From Achatina immaculata (Eukaryota; Mollusca; Gastropoda; Stylommatophora; Achatinidae): 64,000 bases of DNA. The notes beneath the pieces were generated by a model. It saw only the letters and a program-made list of their open reading frames with translations. It ran no database searches and was not told the DNA's origin. Location of the stretch: assembly GCA_009760885.1 (NCBI GenBank), contig CM019707.1, forward strand, positions 35,298,145 through 35,362,144, written 5' to 3'. Position 1 is the stretch's first letter; each line of letters begins with the position of its first letter. Below, piece by piece: positions 1 through 9,777 of this stretch. The position numbers and the translations under genes are program-made.

Positions 1-1
1 T

Positions 2-136
2 GAGTTCATTTGTCTGAGAAGCGAGGGAAACGTGGAACTTGAGACAAAATTACCCATTTATGTCAGAGATCCTAGGAGCGTCAAACTGACAGCATTGAAC
101 CAGATGAAGCAGGATTACAGAAACGACTTGTCGTGA
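2..136 (+). CDS. 3' end of an unidentified gene (partial)
   Basis: The window opens inside a reading frame of 44 codons that ends in TGA at 134-136. The frame begins EFICLRSEGNVELETK and ends QDYRNDLS. Its mixed, polar composition differs from the repeat-derived frames that follow it. It may be a terminal exon or simply the left-truncated end of a frame; no acceptor can be seen because the sequence starts here. I do not recognise the family and no motif points to a function. A chance open frame of 44 codons is possible, so confidence is limited. Confidence 0.4.
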   Translation, partial: EFICLRSEGNVELETKLPIYVRDPRSVKLTALNQMKQDYRNDLS

Positions 137-370
137 TTGGTTCATACACCCACGTGATGCGTGCCATAAACAGACTTCTGTACTATGGTCTGGTCAACTG
201 AATATGGATCAACGAGAGATGGAGCCTGCTTGGAAGTCTGCTTAGTGGATGAGGTGCAAGAAGCAAAGAAAATGATTTTGGTACGTGATACGATGCCGAC
301 GTTCCAAATTTGTGTGCCATATCTCCAGTTGTCACAAGCTGGAGTCATAGAGATCTCCATTGAGATCATA

Positions 371-557
371 AAACAACAGAGGAAATTGTAATGCAACAAC
401 AGAGGAAATTGTAATACAACAACAGAGGAACTTGTAATACAACAACAGAGGAAATTGTAATACAACAACAGAAGAACTTGTAATACAGTAACAGAAGAAA
501 TTGTAATACAACAACAGAAATAAACTGTAATACAGCAAAAAGAAACTGCATTACAGT
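371..557. repeat. minisatellite, about 23-bp unit
   Basis: About seven copies of a unit built on ACAACAACAGAGGAAATTG, with single-base differences between copies. The run is A-rich on the + strand. No gene is seen between it and the next repeat at 764. Confidence 0.85.
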
Positions 558-763
558 CATCATACAATAAAAAGGATAAACTGTTTTAAAAACATCGACT
601 GGAACTGGAACCTAACTCTGTTGTTGGAAACATCGGCTGTGAAACAGCAGGTTAAGATGATCTTAAACATTCAAACATTTCTCTGATATAAAATTTAACC
701 TAAAAACCCCGACTTGTCTGCTTAACATAAACTATGCATTCATGAAACCAGCAATTCAAAAAG

Positions 764-1185
764 ATCGGACGTGGCCGGCCTCTAGAGCAGAGGTACCGTG
801 GTATGAGTAGCTCTCGCCACGAGACTACTGGACATACCGATTAAACTTCACTTTATCCTTTCCATCACTTTTTCCAGAGCGGCGCCGCACGGCAACCCTA
901 ATCGCATTTTCTTCATTGGCCGGGAGGAGCTTCACCTCACTCGCGGCAGCCGAAGAATCTCGTCAGCAGTGTCTTATTTTAACCCCTAGGTTAAGCCGGT
1001 TTAGGTAATCTTTCCCAATATGGGTGTATATCGGACGTGGCCGATCTCTAGAGCAGAGGTGCCGTGATTTGAGTAGCCCTGACCTCGAGACTACTGGTTA
1101 CTTTACTTAATCTTTTCCTTCACCTTTTCCACGGCGGCGCTGCGCGGCAACCCTAACCGCATTTTCCTTCATTGGCCGGGAGGAG
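764..1185. repeat. Two diverged tandem units of an interspersed repeat
   Basis: Units 764-1029 and 1030-1185 both start ATCGGACGTGGCC and both contain CTCTAGAGCAGAGG, GAGACTACTGG and CATTGGCCGGGAGGAG. The second copy lacks the last part of the first. It may be a SINE or a solo terminal-repeat fragment; the class is not clear. Confidence 0.6.
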
Positions 1186-1290
1186 TTCCTCCTCCTCTTC
1201 TTCTTCTTCTTCTTCCTCCTCTTCTTCTTCTCCTCCTCCTCCTCCTCCTCCTTCTTCTTCTTCTTCTTCTGCTTCTTCTTCTTCTTCTTT
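1186..1290. repeat. (CTT/CTC)n microsatellite
   Basis: A pyrimidine-only run of TTC and TCC triplets follows directly after the CCGGGAGGAG end of the preceding repeat unit, with one TTCTGC interruption. Confidence 0.9.
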
Positions 1291-1311
1291 TGACGGCTAG
1301 CGTGACTGGAA

Positions 1312-1565
1312 GAGAGTTATGGTGGCCATTTTTTTCAGCCCCTGAGAGGAGATAAAAAGCAAGGGGCGTGCAGTACTTCTTTAGAATACTCCACCCCCGT
1401 GGTGATTATGGCAACCCCGCCCCGTTAGCCAAACTAAGCCTGTTACCCTGGGTACCAAAGGACAGGTAGGACAGGGTCTTGGTCAGCTGTGGTTCACCAA
1501 CCTTGACCTTGGCATGTCAGCTGTGGGTCTCTGACTGCCAAATAGGGCAGGGTCTTTGTCCCTTC
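1312..1565. repeat. Interspersed repeat, copy 1
   Basis: This segment shares blocks with 11205-11470: AGTTATGGTGGCCA-like start, TACTTCTTTAG, CGTTAGCCA, CCTGTTAC, GACAGGGTCTTGGTCAGCT and GCTGTGGGTC. The two copies are clearly homologous but diverged. No coding capacity is seen; the repeat class is unknown. Confidence 0.6.
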
Positions 1566-1839
1566 TGTTTCCTGTTCGACATGACTCACCTTTCTGTTAC
1601 AAAATATGGGTCAAATTATAGCAATGTGATATGATTGTTATTTACACTCAACATTTTTGTGGGTAACGCCAGCAACTTATGAAAAACTTTACTAACAGAA
1701 GACAGTGAATGCGTGTCAACGTGAATGAACCGTAAGATGTATGAAGTAGCTAGAGTCCTGGCCGGATGTTGTTAAGTTACAGGCTCTTGTTTGCTTGAGA
1801 TGGCTGCATTTTAGTGTTTTAAAATCTCAAGTAGGCTCA

Positions 1840-2035
1840 TGAACTTGGTGTTTATGGAATTATGTCTTGGTATGTCAAGTAGACTTGTGAACTTGATGTT
1901 CATAGAATTATGCATTGGTACGTCAAGCATACATATGAATTTGATATTCACAGAATGTCTTGGTATGTCAAGTAGACTTGTGAACTTGATGTTCATAGAA
2001 TTATGCCTTGATATGTCAAGTATACATGTGAACTT
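1840..2035. repeat. Minisatellite, about 50-60-bp unit
   Basis: Three to four imperfect copies of a unit containing GTATGTCAAGTAGACTTGTG and AACTTGATGTTCATAGAATT. The open frames on both strands here are products of the repeat. Confidence 0.75.
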
Positions 2036-2324
2036 GAAGCAACTGATGCCGTGATTAATATCTTGAAGTACAATCATTGTGTCGGATGGGGAGCGTATTA
2101 TAAAAGTTAGTTCTCCAAGTTGACTTTAGAAACTGACTTGCGATAAGGTCGACTTGCAACTAAGAGCATATCCTTTCTTTTGACCAAATGCTGTAGAATA
2201 TCATCAGCTTGTTTCTAGAGAGCAGTGTTTGGGGGGAGGGAGGTTGTGGGGGGGGGGGAAGCTTTGATTAGCTGTTAACTTCCGACTTTGATCAGAGTGT
2301 CACCGCTACAGCACAGTCTTCTGT

Positions 2325-2460
2325 CACAAGGATATGACACAAGGATCTAACAGAGGATTTGATACAAGGATCTAACAGAGGATCTGATACAAGGATCTAA
2401 CAAAAGGATCTGAAACAAGGATCTAACAGAGGATCTGATACAAGGATTAACACAAGGAAC
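2325..2460. repeat. Short tandem array of GGATCTAACAGAGGATCTGA type
   Basis: Repeats of ACAAGGATCTAACAGAGG and GGATCTGATACAAGG alternate for about 135 bases, with a G-rich tract (2230-2260) just upstream. Confidence 0.75.
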
Positions 2461-2514
2461 TGAGACGTACAAACCAGATAAGCGTAACATCCCCCCCTCC
2501 TCTCCGTGTAAAAA

Positions 2515-2705
2515 TATACACATACAAACGAACGTGGTAAAGTAAGAGAACACAACTGTGTAAGATTAGACCTCGAAAAAATCGTAGACAAAGCACTTTA
2601 GTGAGATGTGAGAGAAGAAAGAAAGATCACAAGAGAATTACCTGGGATTCGAACACGGACTACGGTAGGACGAGCAGCCGTCTAGCCACGAGAGAACAGC
2701 GTACT
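2515..2705 (-). mobile_element. tRNA-derived SINE
   Basis: Read on the - strand, this segment contains GTGGCTAGACGGCTGC followed by GTGTTCGAATCCC, a pol III B-box-like sequence, and then a body containing TAATTCTCTTGTGAT and CTAAAGTGCTTTGTCTACG. The body is found again on the + strand at 9778-9900, where a second SINE copy is interrupted by the LTR element. The A box is weak. Family name unknown. Confidence 0.6.
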
Positions 2706-2981
2706 TACGAACAGAGCCATCTCAGACCCCAAAACAGGTCTTGAAAGCTGAGTCATTTAGTACTTGTTCAGCCGACACGAGGGATCGTGACACCCGGAAA
2801 GAAACGAGGTCGTGACACAGAAATTCCGTAGCTTAGATTCAGTCTCTCTAGCAGATACCAACTTTTAGACAAACATACACACGGTCTCCTGCCATGTCTG
2901 GTGCATACTTGAACAACAACAACAAACGAAAGAACACTTTTTACATGAAGTTAGTTTCATGTCCTACAGGAGTCCGTGTTC

Positions 2982-3652
2982 TGTAACAGAATAGCCATTC
3001 TGTTCAGAGAGTTTTTGTGTATTGCTAATAATTGTGTTGCGTAGACTACGTCATTAGGAAAGTACGTGTGCAAAGAAGTCGTTAGAAAGGTCCGTGTGAA
3101 AAAGCCGGTCGTGAGGCAGTTTTTGTGTGAACGTTGAACTGGATGGACGTGTTTGGGCGAACGAGAATGGGGTAGAGCGAGTCTTGTCGTTGTTAGGATT
3201 AGTTTAGTTTGTTTTTCTGTGTGGCTGCAGTCCTTGGTAAGCCTGTAAGTATGGTTTTTGGTATGAATAAATCACTGTAAGGTTTTCCTTGCCCATGTGG
3301 CGTAGACATTTCACGCCGGGCATTTGTTACTGTGAATTTCTGTTCAGCCTGATGGCTACATTCCCATCATCATGATTTCATCCCTCATTTTGGTCCATTA
3401 ATAAATGTGTTGTCTGATGATAAACTACACCAACTGGCTTTGTGGGAATTCTCATTGTTGACCAGTTTGTTTTGGTCGGAAGACTGCCAAGTTATGTTTA
3501 AGTTGTTGTATTCGTACTAATTTTGTGGAGTGGAAAGCCTGGGTGTCTTGTTGTATTTTCTCAGTGTATAATATAGAAAATTAGGTGATGGTTAGAACAC
3601 CAGCAACAAGAAGAAACTTATAAGTTGAATCTGTACTCCACAAGAAGAATCA
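2982..3652 (+). mobile_element. 5' LTR of Ty3/gypsy-like element
   Basis: A direct repeat of 671 bp starting TGTAACAG and ending AGAATCA is repeated at 9110-9777. It has TG...CA termini and a short hairpin at its start (AACAGAAT-AGCC-ATTCTGTT). Compared with the other LTR I see only one 3-base indel and one substitution, so the insertion is young. A polyadenylation-like AATAAA occurs in each copy. Confidence 0.9.
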
Positions 3653-4767
3653 ATCAAACCAGTAGTCTCCTTGTGAGGAGAATCCTGTTTCAGTGGTGCC
3701 GTATCAGGCCACTTGTCACGTCCAGTGTGTTTGTTTACATGTTTAACAGTTCATGCACGTTTTTTCTAGCCCACAGTTGTGTGTTGATAGTATGTTTCGT
3801 CAGTGGTTTTCAAGTTTTGGTTAGGGAATAGTATTTTTGTTAGTGTCAGAGACAGTTATCGTAGAAGTTATTCAAAGCGGCGATGATGTCCAGCCTACCC
3901 GAAAGTTTGTGTCACATCTAGTCCTGGGGCCTAGGCAGTGCAGCTACTGACGCCTACCTGTGCCTGCAATCAAGTCCAGTGAGCCTGAACCTGAACTACA
4001 ATCCGGTGAGGAACTAGAGCGGTTTGTTCCAAGCGACATTTACTTCTCAACCAGCTCCATCCGGACAGGGGAGGTAACATGACAAAATTAACTGTTTTCC
4101 ACAATTTCGGCAGATAGACAGGAGTGGACATTGATACATGGACAGTTTGGATTGTGCTCTTTATGTGTGGTGTAGGATTTCAGACATTGTAGATTCACTT
4201 ATATTTGGAATAGACATTGTAGGACATTCTTCTCCAGTGTATTAGCGGGACTTTATTGAACACTTAATTTAGTGGTGATATTTGGAACAGTCTACCAAAA
4301 ATAGCACTAAGATGGACACCACAGGGGAGCAGAAGTAAGGGTAGACCAAAAGAGACATGGAGAAGAACAACAGAAAGGATGTTGAGCAATAGAGGGCTCA
4401 CCTGGGCAAGAGCAGAAAAAAAGGCGAAAGACAGGCATTTGTGGAAAACCCTTGTGGAAGCCCCATGTGCCTTGGGCACTTAAGGTTCAGAGAGAGAGAG
4501 AGAGAGATTTGGAACAGTGCATAGACCTCTTGTTGCTTTTCATTTAACTTAGGACTTCATTGTAGTTAGTTAGTTAGTTAGTGCGTGGTATGGTATTTAA
4601 TTGAATTTCTTTTCTATGTTGATTAGTTGGATGGCATTCGTACATGACATGAATAATTGATATGCCATTGTTTTGAAATTTGTTGACATTGCTGTATATG
4701 GTGGCATTGTATTGATTCCAGTGGTATATACTAACAATAAGTAGAGTGCACTACGGATAGACGCACA
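3653..4767 (+). other. 5' leader of the LTR element
   Basis: About 1.1 kb separates the 5' LTR from gag. No open frame of note is present. A primer-binding site next to the LTR is not obvious: the sequence starts ATCAAACCAGTAGTCTCC and does not begin with the usual TGG. A truncated LINE has been inserted at 4292-4506. Confidence 0.6.
4292..4506 (+). mobile_element. 5'-truncated RTE-like LINE tail nested in the LTR-element leader
   Basis: The segment matches the 3' end of the LINE at 15128-18322, from CTACCAAAAATAGCACTAAG to the (AG)n tail. It is flanked by the 12-bp direct repeat ATTTGGAACAGT at 4280-4291 and 4507-4518, a target-site duplication. It therefore inserted into the LTR element after that lineage formed. 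Confidence 0.9.
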
Positions 4768-5670
4768 ATGGCTTCAGCTCCATCCACGTCAGATTTGCTG
4801 GGGTTATTACAAGATACCCTGTCCCAAGTCAGCAATGACTTGAGGTTTTCCCACGTCATGTCAGCTGTAGCAAAGTTCGACGGGGACCCAGCAAAATTGA
4901 AACCATGGCTGGATGAGATTAATAAGATTATGGACATGCGGAATGCTGATGTGCCCAGTAAGAAGAACTTGGTGTATTTACGCACCACAGGTTCGCTGGC
5001 AGAGTTCGTCAAACAGCGACTCCAGTTTCAAGAGACATGGGAGGAGTTCGTATCTGTTTTATTAGCACGATATTGGGTGCTGCAGACTCCTCAGGAGGCC
5101 TGGCATACGCTAGCCTCTACTCGACAGTCTCCTGGAGAGCCCATTCAAGCGCTGGCTGATCGCATCAGTGAGGCAGCTAGAGTTGCTTACTCTGAGGCGG
5201 AATGGGTAACTCCGCTGGCGCAGAGGCAAATGGTGCAGTCGTTTGTAGATGCACTACTTTCTAGAGCATTGAAATCAAAATTATTAAGAGATAAACCTGT
5301 TCTATTTTCACAGGCGGTGGACTTAGCCTTACAAGAAAATGACCTCATGAAGTCGGTGAACCTTAGTTGTAGTTCCCGACAAGCTTTCATTGCAGGTTCT
5401 CGACCGTCCGGTGAGGTGACGATACACAGAGAGTCTCCTTGTGTGGATTCGCAGAGAGTACAGTTAGTCTCTCATCAGGAGAACTCTCGACGGACGTCTT
5501 CACACTTCGAAGCGGGTAGGATAGACCACCAGAGATCGAATACCAGGAAGGCTAAACCTGCGAGTACACTACCACAAGAAACTAGATCTTGTTATAACTG
5601 TGGAAGGAGAGGTCACATAGCCCGATTTTGTAGGCAGAGTGTAAGGAAGGATCGTGTACATTTAAACTGA
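4768..5670 (+). CDS. gag: Gag of Ty3/gypsy-like LTR retrotransposon
   Basis: An open frame of 300 codons. The middle (about residues 40-200) has the helical, Trp- and Arg-containing character of retrotransposon gag capsid regions (for example W-E-E-F near a run of short helices). The C-terminal end carries one CCHC zinc knuckle, C275-x2-C278-x4-H283-x4-C288, which would bind the element RNA. The protein should form the cytoplasmic particle in which reverse transcription occurs. The frame ends in TGA directly after a TTTAAAC heptamer, and pol lies in the -1 frame, so a minority of ribosomes should shift into pol. The ATG at 4768 sits in GCACAATGG and no earlier in-frame ATG was found. The frame is intact. 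Confidence 0.88.
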   Translation: MASAPSTSDLLGLLQDTLSQVSNDLRFSHVMSAVAKFDGDPAKLKPWLDEINKIMDMRNADVPSKKNLVYLRTTGSLAEFVKQRLQFQETWEEFVSVLLARYWVLQTPQEAWHTLASTRQSPGEPIQALADRISEAARVAYSEAEWVTPLAQRQMVQSFVDALLSRALKSKLLRDKPVLFSQAVDLALQENDLMKSVNLSCSSRQAFIAGSRPSGEVTIHRESPCVDSQRVQLVSHQENSRRTSSHFEAGRIDHQRSNTRKAKPASTLPQETRSCYNCGRRGHIARFCRQSVRKDRVHLN

Positions 5671-5705
5671 CAAGTCGGCGCATGAATAGCTCCCATGTGT
5701 CCGAC
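5661..5705 (+). promoter_or_regulatory. -1 ribosomal frameshift signal between gag and pol
   Basis: TTTAAAC at 5661-5667 is in the correct register (T TTA AAC) in gag, just before the TGA at 5668. After a 6-base spacer a stem can form: GTCGG (5674-5678) with CCGAC (5701-5705), and CATG (5681-5684) with CATG (5694-5697). The pol frame is open from 5634, so gag and pol overlap by 37 bases. Heptamer, spacing and stem match the known layout of retroviral and coronaviral -1 sites. Confidence 0.85.
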
Positions 5706-8700
5706 CGTATCTTTACACCATCTAGGTCTGCCAAACAGTCTGTCTCATTTTCGCATGCGACACCACTACGCTCGGTGGCTGCGAATCCCCCGACTCCTAC
5801 TTCTGTCCTTGTTTCTATTGATACTTTTAGAATTAGAGCATTGTTAGACACAGGAGCTAGTGTCTGTCTTATCAAGGATTCTGTATATAGATCCTTACGT
5901 TCTGCTCCTAAGCTCTTGCCCGCTACAATTACTCTGCAGACTGTTACTGCAGCTTCCATGAGAGTACTTGGCAGAGTTTACCTACCTATCTCTATTGCTG
6001 GTGTCACTGTTTCTCATTGTTTTTATGTGGTTCGCAACATGAACCGTTCCGCCATTCTGGGGCGTGATTTTTTGTCTCGTTCTGGTGCTGTCATCGATTA
6101 CAATTCTAATACACTTAACATACATAACAAGAAGATTCCTTTAGAGTTAGATGCACACATTGCCTCTATTCTTCGTGTCCAGCGTTCTTCTCTTCTTTCT
6201 TCACGTTCCGTCAATCTTATTCCTCTTAAACTGAAAGCCCAACCATATTTTCCATCTGGCAATTCTTTTATGGTTCAGGGTATTGAGACACCATTCTTAC
6301 TGTCCCAACCGGAGATAGAGTTGGTAGACTCAGTATGTGAGCTCCACACTAATCGCTATCCCGTGTTGACAGTAATTAATCATTCTAGTAAACACATCGA
6401 GCTCAGACGTGGATGTGTTTTAGGAAAATTGACACCATTCACGGAGTCAGTTGACTCTATCCAGCAAGCTTCTGGTACTGAGGAGACAACATCTGACAGT
6501 CGTTCTGAGACTATCGTTCGACAGGTTCAGTGCCCTGAAGTGCACAAGGACATAATATCCAGGTTGTTGACACAGAACAAGGATGTCTTTGCCTTGACTG
6601 ATTCCGAGATTTCGCATACCTCGACAGTGCAGATGGAGATTGATACAGGCGATCATCCGCCAATCTCCAGGAAACCCTACCGCACTCCGCTGGCGAGTAG
6701 AGAGGTGATAGAGAGGGCCGTCGAGAATATGTTGCGTGACGGAATAATTTCTCGCACGATCTCAGAGTGGTCATCACCAGTTGTCTTGGTGACTAAGAAA
6801 GATGGTACCCATCGTTTCTGCTGCGACTACCGTGCACTCAATGCGGTGACCCGTTCATTGTCATATCCATTGCCACGCATTGAGGACATCCTGAGCACGA
6901 TCGGAAAAGCCAAATTTTTCAGCACTTTGGATGCTCGTTGTGGCTTTTGGTGTATTCCCTTGTCCAAGGACGCTCAGCAGAAGTCAGCTTTTAGCTGTCA
7001 TCTGGGTTCTTTCTGTTTTAATTACATGAGCTTTGGTTTAAAAGGGGCACCATCTACCTTTGTCGCACTCATGGACGCAGTATTACAGGGCTTAGGCAAG
7101 TTTGCACAAGCCTATATTGACGATATACTGGTGTTCACTGATGGAACGATCGAGGACCATGTTCGCGATCTTCGGGCGGTATTCGACCGATTGCGCGAGC
7201 ACCAGGTCAAGCTCAAACCATCCAAATGTCACTTTGCGGCCTCTGAGACAAAGTATCTCGGGTATGTCATCAGCCAGTCAGGCATATCTCCTGATCCTGA
7301 GAAGGTCAGAGCCATTGCCGACATGCCGTCTCCTTTGAATGTGAAGGAGGTGCGCTCTTTTTTGGGCACGTGCAGTTACTATCGACGTTTCATTCCCCAC
7401 TTTTCGGAGATTGTGGCTCCCATAGTGGACCTCACCAAGAAGGGTCATCGGTTCAAATGGTCTCCAGTCTGTCAAATGGCGTTCGAGTCTTTGAAGGATC
7501 GCCTTGCGAAAGTACCGCTTCTCTCGCATCCTGACTTGCATAAGCCACTTACATTGTATACAGATGCTTCCAATGTTGCGGTTGGAGCCTGTTTGGTGCA
7601 GACAGCTTCCTCTTCTGATGGGCTCTCAGTTGAAGAGCCCTTATATTTCCTTTCGCAGAAGCTGTCGCGCTCTCAGACTAAGTGGTCTACTTTCGAGAGA
7701 GAAGCGTATGCCGTCCATTACGCCAGGCAGAAGTTGAGATATTTTCTGGCGAATAGACACTTCTCTGTGAAGACTGACCATAGACCCTTGGTGGACGCAT
7801 TTATCAGCAAACAGGAGATGTCAGACGTCAAGTTGCAGAGGTGGTTTGCTAACCTCCGCACCCTGGACCTTCAGATGTTCTTTCATCCAGGTGCGCGGGA
7901 GACAACGTTGGCAAGTTTCGATCGTGCCACTTCTGTACCAGTACCAGTTCACGTTCTTGACGGGGACGTCCCTCAGTCACAAGGATCTGAGACATATGTT
8001 GTAAAGTCAGTGAGCGTTGTGGGGTCCTATTCACAAGCAGAGCCCCCGCTTGTAGTAGATTGCTCTGTGCAGACTGACTTGCCGTGTCCCTGTCAGCAGA
8101 AAGAGAGAGTAGAGAGGGCGACTAATACATCGTGTCCTATGGTTCAGGACGTCGCCATTAATGTATCGTGGCCTAGTGGGACCTTTCAGAGGCAGTATCA
8201 GCAAGATCGTTGTAGATCTTACCTGCCACGTCCCATTAGACAGAGATTTTCTCTTCCGCCGCCTCCTCGTTTTGTTCCCAGGCTCCCACCATGGTACCTG
8301 AAGGAAACCCAGCAGAGAGTGGTCCCCAGAGCTCCTCCCTCAGACCACTATATGGAGGTGGATGCTTCCGCCTCAGCAGTTCCTATGTCGGTGGATGACT
8401 TGCGACCTCGGCATAGGCGGAAGAAACGGAAGAGAGCCGATATCTGCCATCAGTCTCAGAAGGAACACTGTCCTCACAGTGAAGATTATTTCCCTGAAGA
8501 GACTTCACCTAGTGCCGATTGCGATACGGAGATTGATCAGTTGTACGTCTCCGATCGTAAGCTCGTTGTGGCAATAGGGCAGATAATGGGTACCGTGGAC
8601 TTAGAAACGTTCACGATGAAAGATCTCCATAAAGCACTTATGGAAAAGTTCCCACTATTGGAACTAGATGGCAGGAAGCAGTTCATAGAACGTGTTGTGA

Positions 8701-8735
8701 TCAACATATTAACTGCGATTCCTTCTACTGAATAG
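5682..8735 (+). CDS. pol: Pol of an LTR retrotransposon: protease, RT, RNase H, no integrase, DEK_C-like C-terminus
   Basis: 1017 codons counted from the ATG at 5682; translation probably begins in gag by frameshifting, so this ATG is only a reference point. The aspartic protease shows LLDTGAS (DTGA at residues 56-59). Reverse transcriptase spans about 320-520, with FSTLDARCGFW and the catalytic YIDD at 478-481. RNase H follows, with LYTDAS (Asp 628), FEREAYAVHYA and TDHRPLVDAF. Ty3/gypsy pol normally continues with an HHCC/DDE integrase. Here, after HPGARETTLASFDRAT (about 735-750), there is no zinc-binding or DDE domain. Instead there are about 150 residues of low-complexity, Pro- and Arg-rich linker, a basic stretch RPRHRRKKRKR (about 908-918) and a C-terminal domain at 958-1010 that resembles the DEK C-terminal domain (VDLETFTMKDL, RKQFIERVV). 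The frame is intact and the LTRs nearly identical, so this form was recently active or mobilised in trans. Confidence 0.9.
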   Translation: MNSSHVSDRIFTPSRSAKQSVSFSHATPLRSVAANPPTPTSVLVSIDTFRIRALLDTGASVCLIKDSVYRSLRSAPKLLPATITLQTVTAASMRVLGRVYLPISIAGVTVSHCFYVVRNMNRSAILGRDFLSRSGAVIDYNSNTLNIHNKKIPLELDAHIASILRVQRSSLLSSRSVNLIPLKLKAQPYFPSGNSFMVQGIETPFLLSQPEIELVDSVCELHTNRYPVLTVINHSSKHIELRRGCVLGKLTPFTESVDSIQQASGTEETTSDSRSETIVRQVQCPEVHKDIISRLLTQNKDVFALTDSEISHTSTVQMEIDTGDHPPISRKPYRTPLASREVIERAVENMLRDGIISRTISEWSSPVVLVTKKDGTHRFCCDYRALNAVTRSLSYPLPRIEDILSTIGKAKFFSTLDARCGFWCIPLSKDAQQKSAFSCHLGSFCFNYMSFGLKGAPSTFVALMDAVLQGLGKFAQAYIDDILVFTDGTIEDHVRDLRAVFDRLREHQVKLKPSKCHFAASETKYLGYVISQSGISPDPEKVRAIADMPSPLNVKEVRSFLGTCSYYRRFIPHFSEIVAPIVDLTKKGHRFKWSPVCQMAFESLKDRLAKVPLLSHPDLHKPLTLYTDASNVAVGACLVQTASSSDGLSVEEPLYFLSQKLSRSQTKWSTFEREAYAVHYARQKLRYFLANRHFSVKTDHRPLVDAFISKQEMSDVKLQRWFANLRTLDLQMFFHPGARETTLASFDRATSVPVPVHVLDGDVPQSQGSETYVVKSVSVVGSYSQAEPPLVVDCSVQTDLPCPCQQKERVERATNTSCPMVQDVAINVSWPSGTFQRQYQQDRCRSYLPRPIRQRFSLPPPPRFVPRLPPWYLKETQQRVVPRAPPSDHYMEVDASASAVPMSVDDLRPRHRRKKRKRADICHQSQKEHCPHSEDYFPEETSPSADCDTEIDQLYVSDRKLVVAIGQIMGTVDLETFTMKDLHKALMEKFPLLELDGRKQFIERVVINILTAIPSTE

Positions 8736-9109
8736 TTTGAAATCTATAGGGATTTCTAAAGAAAAGCACAATAGACACTAGTTGGGTAGTGTTCTTCGAA
8801 AAAGGAGTTCATCCTTTGCTTCTATCCTATTTCTATGGCAGTAGAAATAGATGGTGTAGTTCACAGAACTCAGTATTAAAAATGTTGTAAATATATGTAT
8901 TTATGTTTGCACCACAAATGTTTAACGTACTTAATTTGTACAAATTGTGGGTGCATGAAGTTTTTTTTGTAGCTGCATATTCAGCTTTAAATTCATTGTT
9001 ATCGCTCACAGTTCGTGAGAGTTTTCTGTGCAAGTTCGCAATTTTTTTTTTTTTTGGTTGGAGATATTTGATGGCCAAATATCTACCTTTAGGGGGTGGG
9101 GAGATATTC
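8736..9109 (+). other. 3' untranslated part of the LTR element with polypurine tract
   Basis: No integrase or other frame fits here: only 374 bases separate the pol stop from the 3' LTR. A G-rich purine tract, AGGGGGTGGGGAGA, lies at 9091-9104, just before the LTR start. It is the likely plus-strand primer. Confidence 0.75.
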
Positions 9110-9777
9110 TGTAACAGAATAGCCATTCTGTTCAGAGAGTTTTTGTGTATTGCTAATAATTGTGTTGCGTAGACTACGTCATTAGGAAAGTACGTGTGCA
9201 AAGAAGTCGTTAGAAAGGTCCGTGTGAAAAAGCCGGTCGTGAGGCAGTTTTTGTGTGAACGTTGAACTGGATGGACGTGTTTGGGCGAACGAGAATGGGG
9301 TAGAGCGAGTCTTGTCGTTGTTAGGATTAGTTTAGTTTGTTTTTCTGTGTGGCTGCAGTCCTTGGTAAGCCTGTAAGTATGGTTTTTGGTATGAATAAAT
9401 CACTGTAAGGTTTTCCTTGCCCATGTGGCGTAGACATTTCACGCCGGGCATTTGTTACTGTGAATTTCTGTTCAGCCTGATGGCTACATTCCCATCATCA
9501 TGATTTCATCCCTCATTTTGGTCCATTAATAAATGTGTTGTCTGATGATAAACTACACCAACTGGCTTTGTGGGAATTCTCATTGTTGACCAGTTTGTTT
9601 TGGTCGGAAGACTGCCAAGTTATGTTTAAGTTGTTGTATTCGTACTAATTTTGTGGAGTGGAAAGCCTGGGTGTCTTGTATTTTCTCAGTGTATAATATA
9701 GAAAATTAGGTGAAGGTTAGAACACCAGCAACAAGAAGAAACTTATAAGTTGAATCTGTACTCCACAAGAAGAATCA
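9110..9777 (+). mobile_element. 3' LTR of Ty3/gypsy-like element
   Basis: 668 bp, same termini as the 5' LTR, and different from it only by the missing TTG and one T/A change that I can see. Directly after it, ATCCCAGATAATTCTC continues a SINE body. The sequence before the 5' LTR ends CCGTGTTC, so the element splits GTGTTC-GA-ATCCC, the B box of the SINE. Confidence 0.9.

Noticed and set aside
3653..3672. Primer-binding site next to the 5' LTR
   Set aside because: The sequence does not start with TGG and I could not match a tRNA 3' end; left open and not called.
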